A stretch of 64,000 nucleotides of DNA. It comes from Hirundichthys speculiger. Taxonomy: Eukaryota > Chordata > Actinopteri > Beloniformes > Exocoetidae. Shown here piece by piece: positions 23,241 to 36,600 of this stretch. Position numbers and translations under genes: made by a program. Location of the stretch: the NCBI GenBank assembly GCA_018398805.1, contig JAGFBZ010000853.1, positions 243,501 through 307,500 of the forward strand, given 5' to 3'. Below the pieces are notes generated by a model that was given only the letters and a program-made list of their open reading frames with translations, made no database searches and was not told the DNA's origin. Position 1 is the stretch's first letter. Each line of letters begins with the position of its first letter.

Positions 23241-25740
23241 ACTGTGGTTTTATCACTCAAATGTTAACCTTTTTCTTTTCAAGCTTAGTGTTTCCGATCC
23301 AGATGCACAAACAGAAAATTAAAAGCTAAATGAAGATATGATCAAAATGAATAACTTGTATAAATTCCAAAAAGAGGTGGGAAAAAGCGAGTAGAAAATC
23401 ATTACAATCTCCAAATATTTATCTTGGAAAGCATATCAACCATTGCAATGAGTTTAGAGGCACATTAACCTTGGATGGCTTCCTGGTCCTCTGCAGGTAC
23501 AAAAAGAAGCAAGACAAATAGTGATGTGCCGTCACATGCGCTCCTGTGAACAACTTAGAATCATACCAATCTACAATGCTTTATGAGTGTGGGAGGAAAC
23601 TGGAGATCTCAGAGGAAACCAACATCAATTAAGCAAATACAGTGAATTTAAAAAACTAAGGAAGAGACACTTTATCAGACCAGAATCATTATTGTGCACT
23701 TCCAGTGAAACAATTTTGTTTTGAATGTCTGAAAATGGAGAGAGCATAATGAAGAGAAGTACTGAACAATTCAGTTCAGCTCAATAATACTGTATTCATC
23801 TCCAAACAGGGGATTATTTATTCAAGTTTCTATTAAGGATTCATTATCGATTGTTACAGTTGTGGACGGTAAGTATCTCCTGTAGGGGTCAGTGTTACAG
23901 ATCTGAAGAAGCTTCTTCAGACTTGAACATGTGTTTTGAAGAAGGATACTCAGAGTACTCAGTGTTTTATTTTATTCTTTTGGCACCATTTTTCTATTTT
24001 TTTGTGTGTGTGAACAATCCACTCTGCTGCCTCCATAACAGCTTGCCAGAAGAACTGAAAGAACAAAGACCACTGACTGCTGGGCAGCTGAAATTTTTCC
24101 ATTTACAACTTCCCAAGAAATGAGTTGTGTACATTTAGGTATCAAAAACAATATGTGGATATTACTTGTTTATTTCCAGTCTATTTTGATAAAAGGAAAC
24201 CTCTCGTGCGTGCGTGTTGTCTGGTTTTATGGACTGGCCTATCAACTTCCACCCATTAACTGGTCCCACAACGTTCACACTTGCTTTGTCCAACACACAC
24301 ACACACACACAATTTTAAACTAGTATGCAATGCAATAAAAGGTTTTTTTTCTCAGTGCAGAAAACACAGGTCAGAACTTGTGTTGTTTAAAAAGAAACTA
24401 AAATCAATGGTTACAGCACTAAGACCTTTAATTATACAAGACTAATAGATCTTGTTCCTCAATCAGATGGACATTTTAATAAAGAAAGACAGTCAAATCA
24501 ATAAATAACGAGGCCAAAAAGACACAAGGGAAAGAACATCTATAGAAAAATCAAAACAGCACATGGAACAATAACATATTATGATGACAGCAGCTTGGTA
24601 GAGAATTACTAAGTCCCGTAGAAATAAAAGGTTTTTGCTATGTTGGCTCCACAGTCCTTATGTGTTTTACACAGATGTGTTGTATTAACATTCAACAGTG
24701 GGCATGCATGATGGCTAAGCTACAGAACCAATCAGTCATTTGATCGGCCACACAATTTCATCGGCTGGCACCTGTGCTGCTACTTGAAAAGGAGAAAGAG
24801 ACAGAGAGAGAACAGAAATCCAAATTTGCATCAAACGGAGCATTCTTCAGGTAAGTTCACCTCCAAGTACATTTTATAATTGCTGAAATTATAATATAGA
24901 AGTCACAATCAACAACGATTTATTCAGCGTCTTCTGGAGAGATGTTCCAACTACAATAGGCTCGTACATTTATTTATTTTTGGATCCAACATTCAGCTTT
25001 AAAAACATGCAGACTATCCAGAACTGGCTCCACGTCCTTCTGTTTGTCCCGAGAAATATAATTTAAAACATAAATTAAATAAAACAAAGTAAAGTGCCTC
25101 ATATGTTTGAATACAGGTATTTCTTAAAATCCAATAGAAAATGAATTACAGTATACTGTCACCTTCTGTACCAGATTATTTTCCCCACGAACTTTGGACA
25201 TAAAATAAACTGCTGCATTTGTACTTTTGCAAGTATTAAAAGGTGTAGTTAAAAAATGAGAAGTCAAAACCAACATGGACATCAAGGTGACATCAGATGT
25301 CCAGATGTCTGCTGGAATACTGATCAGGTCTCAGCATGTGGCATCAAACTGCATTCAAACGGTAACGCTGCATCAGAGAAGTAGCTTCATATAGTTGATT
25401 TTGAGCCTCAAAAAGATGAGAGAAAATCAGATTCCTTCCATTAATAGATTCATCAAATAAATTCATTTAAAAAACTGATTTCTCAGCCTGATCAGCCAGT
25501 CATGAGTCACAGCTAGTCAAAGTGAAAATCACCAGCTGATTAATTGGGGAACCCCGACATTTTCATCAAATGTCAAACACAGAAGCATTTCAATGTTATT
25601 TGAAATGTCTGATCCCAAAATTAAACCAGAAGAGCATAAATCTTTACCTGCAGCAGCGAGCTGAGTTTTTCATTTTTACAGACAAAAAAAAAAAAAAAAG
25701 CTTTTAATCAGTTTGACTTTAATATATAAGCATTTTCCAT
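23240..25740. other. No gene seen; region beyond the 3' end of ptp4a2
   Basis: CA run at 24294-24310, an A-run at 25685 and short frames only. Part may be ptp4a2 3' UTR, but no polyadenylation site can be assigned. Confidence 0.5.
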
Positions 25741-25746
25741 GACACA

Positions 25747-25990
25747 GTGATCAAACAACAGAGTGTGTTCAGTGAGAGGCTTCTTCAGGTCCGTTGCAAG
25801 ACAGAAAGATACAGAAGATCATTCCTGCCAGCAGCCATCAGCCTCCACAACAAGACATCCTACTATTATTCATTCAATATTATTATTGCTGTTATTTATT
25901 TATCGTTGAAAAAAAAAAACTCTTACTACAATGTTGAATTTCCCTTCTGGGATTAATAAAGTATTTTTCATTTTATTTTCATTTCATTTC
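25747..25990 (+). mobile_element. LINE 3' end with C-terminal codons
   Basis: It encodes RCKTERYRRSFLPAAISLHN, a LINE ORF2 C-terminus, then TTTCCCTTCTGGGATTAATA and an ATTTC-type tail. 5' truncated. It lies just beyond the 3' end of ptp4a2, in opposite orientation. Confidence 0.75.
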
Positions 25991-26080
25991 ATTTTTGGGG
26001 TATTTTCTACATGGTGAGGTTACAAACCAAAGAGAAGGGAGGAAAAAACCCATCTTTATCCCTCTTCATCGTTTATATTC

Positions 26081-27790
26081 CTACTGTATACAGCAGCTCT
26101 GTCCGTTGGCATCTTTCGAACGCAGACAAAGTTTAGGCTTGTACTCCTCGAGGTATTGTAGCTGCTTGGCATTCAATGCTCCACGACGTTTCCTGACAAA
26201 ATAAAAGACGTGCAACTCAAAAAGGCTTGGTTTCTCATTAAAGGAGAAATATTGTCAACAATTACAGTGATGACAACGTATGTAATTAAAAATGGAATCA
26301 CAGAATCAAAAGTGAGGACTCACTGTCGTAATTAAGTGCACTGCATCTTCATATTCTATCCCACACTCAATTAAAGCAAGGGCGACCAACACTGGGGCTC
26401 TGAGGACAGACCAGGACATTCAAAGATGAATGAAAAACAGCAGCCATTGTTGTTACCTCCACCAAGGAGGCTATGTTTTAGCTGGTGTGTGTTCAGGGTA
26501 ACTCAAAAAGTTATGGATGGATTTTGATGAAATTTGCAGGAGTTGTCAGAAATGTGAAAAAGAAGAACTGATTTCATTTTGGTTGTGATCCGGAAGAAAT
26601 CCTGGATTACTTATTTGCCTTTTGGGCGGGCAGTGTATTTGTCAGTTGTTTTAACCGCATGTATTGGCTTGAGTGGAAACATTTTCTGAAATATGACAAC
26701 TTGAAATTGACAATTTTTTTTTTTACATTTCTGTTCAAATTCAGGCAGTGTCACGGCTCTCAAGAACTATATGAACAGATAATGAAGTCAATCCCAATGG
26801 AACTTCAGCTCACATAGGTCATACTGTTTTTTATCCAGTTCTTTTAAATAACAAATGCAAGAAATCTCCAAGTGCCAGTGAATGCAATGAACACAATGCA
26901 GTTAATCGTGAGAACATCATACTGACCGTCCCAGCCCAGCAACACAGTGCACAGCCACACAGCAGCCAGGCTCCTCTCTAAACTTCATCTGCAGCAGGTT
27001 CAGCCAATCATCAACCACCTGGTCTGGCGGGGCAGAACCATCATCAAACGGCCAATCCTGCAAGATGAGGGTTTTAATCTTTTTTTTTTTTCTTTGAATA
27101 TTTACCTTTCATGATACTTCAGTAGATAGAAAAGTGGACTCAGGATCTTCTGGAACCGTCTAGATTTCTTTCAAGTTCAAGCTGAATAGTTTAGCCTGAT
27201 ATTACCTGTGCTAATAACACAGCAAAATAGCATGCATTAACAGCTTTAAGAGTTCCTAAAAACACAACATACAACTGAATGTGTTTAATTTCACCCTGAA
27301 CACTGATCAGTCATCTTCAACTGTCATGCAGAGGATTTTCATGATCAATTTCTTTTTGATGTGGTTCATTTTATCTAGTTGCACCACTTATTTTCAGAAT
27401 TTACATTTAATCCACTGATTGGAATGCCATTAAACACTTCAAACATGGTCACCATTCCCATATTGTGGTTTTTCTGATTACTACTATAGAGCAGAGCAAA
27501 TAATGCCTCCCTCACCAGGACTTGTATGCCTTCTTGTTCCACAGGTGTCTTGTCATAGGTTGCAGCACACACTCTCACCAGGGTGTTCACTCCAAATGCC
27601 TTTAGATCCTACATGTTAAAATCAAAAACACAACACAATAACCTTGGGTCCTCTATAAAGGAAAATGAACTGAAATAATGTAAGCATGAAATACCTCTAT
27701 AAACTTTCCCAGTTGTGCATTAGTGGGATTGTGCGTGATGAGGAACCTCAGGTAGTCATAAGAGATCTCTACTGGAGCAGGTCGGTTCAT
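26081..27790 (-). CDS. ptp4a2: PRL-family protein tyrosine phosphatase (ptp4a2-like), five coding exons, frame disrupted as printed
   Basis: Prenylated dual-specificity phosphatase of the PRL group, expected at the plasma membrane and endosomes. Coding exons on the minus strand: 27695-27790 (starts [11 protein letters not shown]), 27516-27608, 26927-27057, 26324-26399 and 26081-26192; all introns have GT/AG borders. Exon 3 holds the general-acid loop WPFDDG and the P-loop HCVAGLGR (CX5R). The protein ends in the CAAX box CCIQ. Without the defect it would be 168 residues, against 167 in human PTP4A2. [12 protein letters not shown] and LALIECG favour PTP4A2 over PTP4A1 or PTP4A3. Oddities: exon 4 is 76 nt where the phase needs 75, so joining its clean donor (GTGAGT) to the only acceptor of exon 5 shifts the frame before KRRGA and loses the CAAX box. 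Also VRVCAATYD has Ala where paralogs have Asp or Glu. All other exons are intact, so a sequencing error or a very recent lesion is likelier than an old pseudogene. Confidence 0.9.
26452..26610 (+). repeat. Dispersed repeat, copy A
   Basis: ACCTCCACCAAGGAGGCTATG and AACTCAAAAAGTTATGGATG, then GATCCGGAAGAAATCCTGG, are shared with 38317-38745 in the same orientation. It lies in the intron between ptp4a2 exons 3 and 4. Confidence 0.8.
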
Positions 27791-29067
27791 TTTTACACCC
27801 ACAGAGGTATTTTAAACAAAGACCGAAAGTTCAAAAAAATACAGCAAGTTCAGAGAACAGAATAACAGACAGAATATTCTACCTCTACTGCTTAAAAAAA
27901 TATCTCAACTTCAAGGGGAAACGAGAACATTTCTTATGAATCTTCTTTATGGACAAAGAGTGCATATACAATATTCCTTTGACAAAAAGCTATCTAAAAA
28001 AAAAAAAAAAAAAAAACAAAGCTATTTGGAAAAAAATGGGAAAAACTTCCTGGCAATAAAATAAGATTCTTGGCAATAAATTCAAATTGGCATTGGTTAA
28101 TGACTTTTAATTTAACAGACTAAAATCAATGGCCCAGGAGAGAAGATAAACAGAGGGCAGGAAGAAGATCTGTGCTTCCTGTCTCAAATCTGTAGCTCAT
28201 TCAGAGAAGACTGGTAGAAATTGAAGCAGAAGAAGGAAGGAAATGACAAAGAAAAAAGAGAGAGCGGAGGGGAAGCAGACTGAAACCAGCGCCTCCCTTT
28301 CTCCCCGGGACAGGTCACAGACTGAGGGATCGGCTTGTCCTCCTTTGGGTTGAATAGGATGGCAGTAAGAACCTGTGAGAAGATGGCCATTTTTAGAAAA
28401 ACTTTTTTTTTTTTTACTATTAATGCTATTGGCTGATTTCATGTTGTTTACAGTCATATTACATGTTCCAAGTTTTTCCTTTTTTTTAAGCTTCACTACC
28501 AACCTGTGTGATTATGTACGTTTTTATATATTAAAACCTCCAGTAATTGTGTGCCTCTACTCTCTGCTATCAATGCACTGTGACAAGGTCATTCTACCCC
28601 CCCTTCAGTATACTCCCTATTGAAGCACCACCATCCATTATGCCACTGACCTGTTTGTGGGAATGGCAGTGATTGTGCCTAGCTGGTGTCCTGTTCACTT
28701 GTCCACAATAAGCAGCAGGTGCTGAGCTTGGCAAAACTCCCCTCCAAGCCTCGTAAACGCCATACATGTGCAGCCTGGATGAGACAAACTCATGAACTGC
28801 TAGTGTGATGTGAGTGCAGTATAGCTGTCGTAAGAGACGGGACTCTGTTGCATAGAAGCGAGGAAAAATACTCACTGAGATGAGATCTGAGGAGGTGGTT
28901 CATTGAGCGGACACAGGAGAATGTGACGGCTCTCGGATGTAGACACACCATTGATGATGATGCTGCTTTTCAGGTCCTGATTGACACAACCTGCTGGCAC
29001 AGTACGATCCTGCAGCTTAAAACCAAACATTTTAAAGTTAGTTGGCCTATTATAATAGCTTTTATAC

Positions 29068-29069
<2 letters not shown>

Positions 29070-29116
<47 letters not shown>
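29070..29116. repeat. (AT)n microsatellite
   Basis: Uninterrupted AT dinucleotides for about 47 bases. Confidence 0.97.
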
Positions 29117-29119
<3 letters not shown>

Positions 29120-29223
29120 CTTGTTTTTTTCATAATACAACACTACAGTAGTAAAAAAAATAATCATCCATACCAAAAAAATAAAAAGAAAGAAACAATA
29201 TTACAGTAATGTCTACGAATATA

Positions 29224-29270
29224 CAGTGATCCCTTATTTTTCGCGGTTGATGGTGACCGGCATAATTCAT
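29224..29270. mobile_element. Solitary MITE end
   Basis: CAGTGATCCCTTATTTTTCG preceded by TA matches the right end of the 11425-12094 element. No partner end was found nearby, so this is a truncated copy. Confidence 0.55.
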
Positions 29271-30130
29271 GACAATGAATTATCATTTTTAACTTGGCTC
29301 ACAATATGAGGTCTATGGATGTTACAGCAGAACTCGCTTAAAGAATGCCCAACAAACACGATTTGCAAAGCCTCATGGACCCTATGTTGCAAGAACTTAG
29401 CGAGGTCACTAGCTTGGTCTTACGCATGATAGAACAGGATTTCCTGATAAGGTCCTTGTCTGCAGGCAGTGGAAGTTCCTGCAAGAATTCAATCAAAAGA
29501 CACTTAACTGAGTCAACACTAACTAAGCTCAGCCTGTGGCAGATGCATGCTCATTTTTGGAATTATTTTCATCTGAAATAATTATGGAGTGATGCCGGGT
29601 GCAGAACATCTCTAGAGGTCCTAAAGTTTACAATACAATGACTGGAAATTAGTCAACATGAAGAGATTAGTTTCTGCTCTGTTGTTCACGTTTTTACATC
29701 TATACCGTTAGAGAAGTGGAAGTGTTTTTGCTCTAACTGAGCTGCAACTATTTTTGAGACAATATTTTTCAGTTATTTCGAACTTTAAAAACAAAGAAAA
29801 AGCAAAGGCAGGCTTATCTTCATTTGTTAACGGTCTTCTATTGTAATTATTTTTGTGGAATTTTTATGAAGCTCATCATATGTTGGCATCTTTAATGTAA
29901 ATGCTGTGTTAAATCTTTTTTTCCTTGATCAGAAGCAAATTGGCAAGCAGCTGGTGCTTAATCACTGTGTGTCAGCGACATTGCAGGGTTCAAGTGACCC
30001 AAATCCATTTTTTTCAACTTTCTCGTCACCCATATCAGGTATGATGAGTGGATGTGAAAGTAGTAAAAAAAAAAAAAAACATGGATTTGGATAAACTCAG
30101 ATTGGTTTCAGTTTAATATGTGAAAATACA

Positions 30131-31175
30131 CTCACCAGCCACTTTATTAGATACACCTGTTCAATTGCTCATTAACACAAATAGCTAATCAACCACTCAC
30201 ATGGAGCTCAATGCATTTAGACATGTGGACGTGGTCAATGCCATTTGCTGAGCTTCAAACTGAGCATCAGAATAAGGAAAAATGTAGATTTAAGTGATTG
30301 ACTGTTGGTGCCACAAGGGCTGGTCCGAGTATTTCAGAAACAGCTGAGATTTTCATACACAGTCATCTCTGGGATTTACTGAGAATGGTCTGAAAAATCA
30401 GAAAATGTCCAGTGAGCGGAAGTTGTGTTGACAAAAATGCCTGGTTTATGTCAGAGATCAGAGGAGAATCGGCAGACTGATTCAAGATGACAGAAAAGCA
30501 ACAGTAACTCAAACATTCCACACATTACAACCAAGTATACCATCTCTGAAGAAACAACACGTCAAACCTTGAAGCAGATGGGCTCAACAGCAGAAGACCA
30601 CACTGGGAGTCACTCCTGTTAGATAAGAACAGGAAACTGAGGCTACAATTGAAACAGCCTCACCAAAACTGGAGAACAAAAGACTTGGAAAAATGTTGCC
30701 TGGTCTGATGAGTCTCGAACTTCAATTGAGACATTCAGATGGCAGCGTGACAAACTGACATAAACAACATGGAAGCATGGACACATCCTGCCTTTCATTA
30801 ACAGTTCAGGTTGGTGGTAATAGTGTAACGGTGTGGAAGCACACTCTGAGCCTCTGAGTACTAACTGAGCATCGTTGAAACGCCACAGCCAACAAAAGTA
30901 TTGTTGTCCATTATTTGTCCATGTCAAATAATCTCAACCTGGTTTCTCAAGCATGACAATGAGTACACTGAACTCCAAAGGCCTCCACAGTCACCAGATC
31001 TCAGTCCAACAGAGGATCTTTGGGATGTGGTTGAAACAGGAGTTTCACATTATGGATGTGCCGAATTCTGTAGCAACTGCATGTTCCCATCATGCCAATA
31101 TGGACCAAAATCTCTGAGGAATGTTTCCAATGCTTTGTTGAATCTGTGCCACCAAGAATTAAGTCAGTTGATCAG
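30131..31175 (+). pseudogene. Degenerate Tc1-like transposon, nearly full length
   Basis: Begins CACTCACCAGCCACTTTATT (terminal repeat). It continues through sequence coding for a Tc1-type DNA-binding region and DDE parts, including WSDESRTS-like, then QRPPQSPDLSPTEDLWDVVE near 30985-31035 and CHQELSQL at the end. Frameshifts and stops throughout. The right terminal repeat is missing. Confidence 0.85.
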
Positions 31176-32677
31176 ATATAAATCATAAATCTGACTTTGC
31201 ATCTGCTGTCAACCTGGATAGATAGAATCGATTTAATGTGACGGTGGTGAGTGACATAAACACAGGTGGGCAGGCTCTCCTCTTTTGTTCTCAATATCCC
31301 TAACCCTATGCTGAACTCCAAAAATGTTTCAGAAAGCAATGGCTTCATTTAATATCTTCTGTTTTATATTTCACAACTTCGAGGATTATTAGATGGACTA
31401 CCGACCTTGCATTATAGCCATTAACTTTTACAGAGACAACTATAAAGTTATAAATGCAACACATCCAGTAGAGCACCAAGGATGACACATCAACGCATGA
31501 ATGGAAGCAGGTCCATGTACCACAACTTCTATTTCACCTGTGTTCATTTCTACCTGCATATATTCAAAATAGCACAGATTGTTTTTTTTCCTCCCTTGCT
31601 GCCTGACTTTTTCCAGGTCGTAGTCAGATGCATCTGTCCATCCATCTACACACGTCTAACTGTCTCTTCCTGGTAGTTTTATAGCTGTTCTAACATTGAG
31701 GTGAAGCTGTTGTTGGCCATTTAGCCATTAGCTGCTGTAGAAAAGACTAAAATTATAATGACCAATGAGCTGCTTAGTCACGGAAGAAAGCTAAAAATAA
31801 CTGAAATTGTCTAGGTGAAGCTCGTGTCAGAACTCTTTAAATATGCATCCTGTGAAATCTGAAGTGAACCACTCCTCTCTTCCAGTTCAAGCTAACTTTC
31901 AACCACTTCTAACCTGCAACAGTAAAAAGCCTCTCGTGTCTCCGTGGAGGAGGGTGGAAACAGCACCTTGAATCCGCCTTCATCACTGTCAACAACTGAC
32001 CCATTTTCCTGCCGCGTGACAGCAAATCACAACAGATAAGAAGGCACTTTGAGCTGATCCAGTGTGGCTCCAACCGCTTTACAGGGTCACCATTAGCTCA
32101 CGTGCTGTTATAAAGGCGAGCTACTTCAACCTGCAAATACTGCTGGATATCAACACAACATGGCATCTACCGGTGTTTTACATCACGCTGTGTACAAACA
32201 AACGATTTATATTTTTAAATAAAACTATTAAAATGATTGACAGAGAAGACGTTGAAACAAATGTATAGAGGCCGAGTACTGAAGAGATCCAGCCACTTTA
32301 ATCCTTTAAAGGCAGAAAGTATGTTCAGACAACACGCTTGACCGCTCACCTTAGCTAGTGCTACATTAGCTTTACAATATTACGCGGACACAGAGCTGAC
32401 CTTACAAGGTATAAAAATATAACATATACGCAGTCATAAGCAGCAACATTTTACACACGACCACTGTCTTATAAAAGTAACCAGCAGCTCTTTCTGTCAG
32501 ATGAAGCTCCGTCAGCCAGGTCCTCTGAAACCAGGTCAACAGTTAGAGGCTAAAGCTTTTACCGTTTCACCACAACAAGCAGCGACAGAGGATACAATGA
32601 CCTTGTTAATGCAGACTACACAATAAAAACATTTACGACATCACTGTCAAACACATTAGGTTAATATCAGTTCTTAC

Positions 32678-32790
32678 AAATGGCAGTAGTTTCACGAAAT
32701 AATCCAGGCGCTTCTACTGATACAGACGAGTCTGCGAAGGAGACATGTTGACCAGAGAAGTCGAGTTCGCCAGAATACAGGCTGCTACTT
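32678..32790 (-). promoter_or_regulatory. Probable 5' UTR exon and promoter of ptp4a2
   Basis: On the minus strand a GTAAGA donor follows base 32678. Upstream of it, at about 32787-32794, lies ACTTCCGG, a perfect ETS-type site common in housekeeping promoters. The start codon of ptp4a2 is about 4.9 kb downstream, with no obvious promoter next to it. Family members usually have a non-coding first exon. The placement is inference; the transcription start is not visible directly. Confidence 0.4.
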
Positions 32791-33021
32791 CCGGTCTCAG
32801 GATTTGAAAAAAATAATAAACTATATTGCGGTGTTCCGGTTTTATTCCATCTGGTTACACGTGGCGTCAATGAAAAAAATAAAATAAGACTGATGTAGAA
32901 ATTACCCAGTGCGTTACACGTGATAATATTTTACCTGACCAAAGTCGTCTGATCTAGCTGCAACATTTATTTGTAATTATGGGACCAATCAGTCCTCAGT
33001 GTCTCAGCTAAGACCGGGAGC

Positions 33022-33167
<146 letters not shown>

Positions 33168-33169
33168 AA

Positions 33170-34010
33170 AAAAAATCAAACTTCTCAAACAGTTTATTTT
33201 TCAACATTGAAGCAAAAGTGAGTGAAATACAGAGGTGGAGAAATCGACAAGATACCGTCACTATGATTTCATGCAATAAATATCATGCTAACATTTTACT
33301 TGGTTAACAAGTCTCCTATCACCAGTTACTCGGTAATTCCAATTCTTCTGAAATTCTTAGAGGTAAAACTTAGAGGTATCTGTCTACAATTTCTCCTCCT
33401 CTCATACCTTTTCTTGTAACTCATCATACTCTGGGTGGGTGACTTTTTTTAAACATGTCATTAGATTTGTGGTGTTATGACAATATCTGAATATTTTGTC
33501 AGATATACCACATTTTGAATAATTATTATTTACGATATCAAACTAACTCTAGCCTTTATATTCTGACCACAGTTGGTTCTGTGTGCCTAATCATAGCTGC
33601 TGTTCCAAACGCAGTAAGCAGAACAGATGGAAAAGTAGCTCCTACCTACCCCAATGAAACATTAAAAAAAGAGCAAAAATACTATACTAAATTACTGAAT
33701 TTAGATAGAACAGCATTGCCTGATATTGATTCTTTTACATGAGGATTAATCCTTAAACCTGAAACATCTTAAGGCTCAACATATTGATAAATAGTGTTTA
33801 AGAATGACTGCATTTCCTTTAATGTCTTGTGCTGACAACGGCTGTCTGTGAGTTACCTGACCCTCTACTTGTATACAAATGAAAATTAAATCCACTGGCA
33901 TCCTCCGTCCGATTATCAAGTGCTTTGTTTAAGTGTTGTACAACTGCCTCACCAGAGCTCACTAATTATTGGTAAACTAATATACACTATTAGTAATTTT
34001 TAATAACAGT
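33170..34010. other. No gene seen
   Basis: AT-rich; a 75-codon plus frame at 33515-33742 has no recognised family. Confidence 0.5.
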
Positions 34011-34018
34011 AACCTGAT

Positions 34019-34165
34019 TTTTTTTCTTGTGGAAATGACGGGAATATAGCGTAGAATTTCTTTTGAGATGCAATATGTCAACATTTTCCCTGTTTTGTTC
34101 TTCTTCTCACACTGAATAAGTGCCTTCCATATTTTTTGCATAAAGAGATCTCTAGGTCACTTTTT
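34019..34165 (+). repeat. Dispersed repeat pair, member 1
   Basis: CTTGTGGAAATGACGGGAA, CAATATGTCAACATTTTCCC and AGAGATCTCTAGG match 47036-47180 in order and orientation, with moderate divergence. Unidentified family. Confidence 0.6.
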
Positions 34166-36118
34166 TCCACATTCATTTAATTTAAAATTGTTAGAAATTC
34201 TAATTCATATTGACGCTGTACGTAGTGTTTAGTATATAAAAGCAGTGCAGCAATATGTTCACTGATAAAACAAACTGTACTGTTTGTATTTCTGACTTAT
34301 TGTGAAAAAATTAAAGACAAAACTGTTATAAACACTAAAAATTAACTTAGTATTTAGTTAGTTGTTGCGAGAAACAGCATGTTGGATTCTGAAGTTGTTG
34401 TAAGGTGAGGTTTCTCCAACTTTCCAAACTGGAATCCTGAGTTTAGGAGGCGTTCCAGTTGAGACTTCTGACTATGAACTCGGAAGTCCCAACTTCTGAA
34501 GTAACTTTACACATGGAGAATGTAGTGAAATATAGTTAGACTGTCAGATTAGATAAGATTACCTGATTGTATCTATAAAATATGGTCACAAAGACTTTAA
34601 AGAAACAATATGGAGCACCCGTAGAAGTTTATGTCAACATGTTTTGTCAGGGTTTGTAGATTTGACCAACTGTCAATATTGAATATGTCAAATACATTTT
34701 ATTTGTACATTCAAAATGTTAGATGTTTTAAGGTGACATGTTATGACTTTTTTCACATGCTGAAACAGTTCTGAGGTCTTATTGAAGTGTCTGTGAAAAG
34801 CTTTGATCAAAATACTACAGAAACAGTACAACAGCACAATAGCCACCTAGACAACAATGTTTTTAAGAGTGCCGTTTTATGAGGTGTCGTCAGAATCTGA
34901 TCCTCATTGCTCATGATGTACCTCTTTTGAAATCAGTATTACATTATGTGTTGCTCCCTTTTGAGGCACAGTTAATGCAATATCATGTGAAATTGTTGGC
35001 AGGGATAAAAATCAGGAGGCTGAATAATTCTACTTTGTTCTGAGTATGCATTATCACAGTAAACTGCAACTATGGTTTTTATGTGCATTTTCAGGTTTAA
35101 GGGGGTCATCCATTCTTACCCCATCAAAGAGATACATAGTTGTACCATACCAGAGTTTTAAATATCCAAATAAATGTGCTCAAGGGCAGAAAATTTCTCT
35201 TTTCATGATATCCTCCCTTTAATAAAATGTGGATTTCAAAATGTTTGCCTTTTCTATTTGATTTTGAAATAATTCACTGAAATCTCAGATTACTTTTATT
35301 TATTTAGGATTATGGAGGATTACAATTACCAATTATATAAAAAAAAATACCATGTAATCCTTATTAAATTACTAACCATTTTTGAAAGTAATTGAATACA
35401 ATCCTGTCCATATAATTTGTTAGTGATGAAAATGGGTGAAGTTCAGGAAGTAGGGTGGTTGTTGTTCAAACAAGTTTCTGGTTTAGTCTCCAACTTCCCT
35501 GATCTCATATCGGTGATGCCAGAGCTGATATGTGGAAAGCCTAAGCACATGCTAATAGTCCCAATGCACCAAAAGAAAAGCCTGAAATTCAGCAAGGGGA
35601 TGCTCACAGATAGTCCTTAATAAATGGAAATTCTCTTTCCAAGGGAAACTGTTATGACTGGGAATGGCTAGCATTTAGCTAATAAATGCTGCAGTTTATA
35701 TTATGGCAAATTACAACAGGATCTCAACCTCAAAGGCACTCTAAGATCAAAAAGATTTTCTGAAGTCGGACCATGATCTGGGCATGATCTGATCTGAGAT
35801 CATCAGATACATTAAAAAATTCCTTTTTCTATCAATGAAACAAAGTATAAAATTTTCAGCCTTAACCACATAATTTCTTTCAACCCCAATAAAGGAGCTA
35901 CCCTTGGAGCCCCCGTATAGGGGTACGGCTCCATTGACCCCATTCATTTTGAATGAATGGGGTCAGAACAGAAGTCCTGACAGTGAAATGGTTGTCCATA
36001 AATACGCTCCGATGATGCTACACCCAGTAGCTACACCCTGTAAGAGGCTTTAGTTAAAGGTTATTGCTAAATAAATGTAAGGCAATTAAAACATATTCTC
36101 AGAATGTTGTTTTTGATT

Positions 36119-36120
<2 letters not shown>

Positions 36121-36156
<36 letters not shown>
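36121..36156. repeat. (AT)n microsatellite
   Basis: About 18 AT units. Confidence 0.95.
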
Positions 36157-36158
<2 letters not shown>

Positions 36159-36319
36159 AGTTACACTTTGAAGAAACATTTGGACGAAGTATTAAAACCA
36201 GTTTAATGAACTGGCTTAATTTGAATTTGTTCTAAATCTGCTTTCCATGTGAAACCATTTGCATTAGTCACTTAAAGCCAAGCACGAAGGGTTTTTCGTT
36301 CCCCACACACCACACACAC

Positions 36320-36600
36320 ACATATGCTACAAGCATGGATATTTTGCCACTCCTCACCACAGCATTGCTGTTTCTGCCACTCCCACACTCCTGCATGCAC
36401 CCACACACACACACACACATCACACACACACCACACATTTACACATCCATCCATGTCAGTTGCACTTTGTGCATGGCCTATATTTTGTTTAGTTCCCGGG
36501 CATGACACATGCTTGCTCCTTGTATTACTTTCTCTCTGACACTCGCCTGTTTCAGTGGCAGGCATGGATATTTTGTTCCACTCCTCACCACAGCATATGC
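36320..36600. repeat. Local direct repeat with CA-rich spacer
   Basis: GCATGGATATTTTGCCACTC followed by CTCACCACAGCAT recurs about 230 bases later as GCATGGATATTTTGTTCCAC with CTCACCACAGCAT. CACACA runs lie between. No gene. Confidence 0.7.

Larger units (their letters stand above)
27791..32677 (-). other. Putative 5' intron of ptp4a2, repeat-rich
   Basis: No coding exon is convincing here. It contains poly-A runs near 28000, a possible spliced UTR exon beginning at about 28373 (minus-strand TTCTCACAG acceptor) whose frames do not look conserved, an (AT)n run at 29070-29116, a solitary MITE end at 29224 and a Tc1 remnant at 30131-31175. Open frames across it are short and unsupported. Confidence 0.4.

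Noticed and set aside
28184..28502. Overlapping minus frames after a TTCTCACAG acceptor-like site
   Set aside because: May be a UTR exon of ptp4a2, but neither frame looks conserved and no donor could be fixed.
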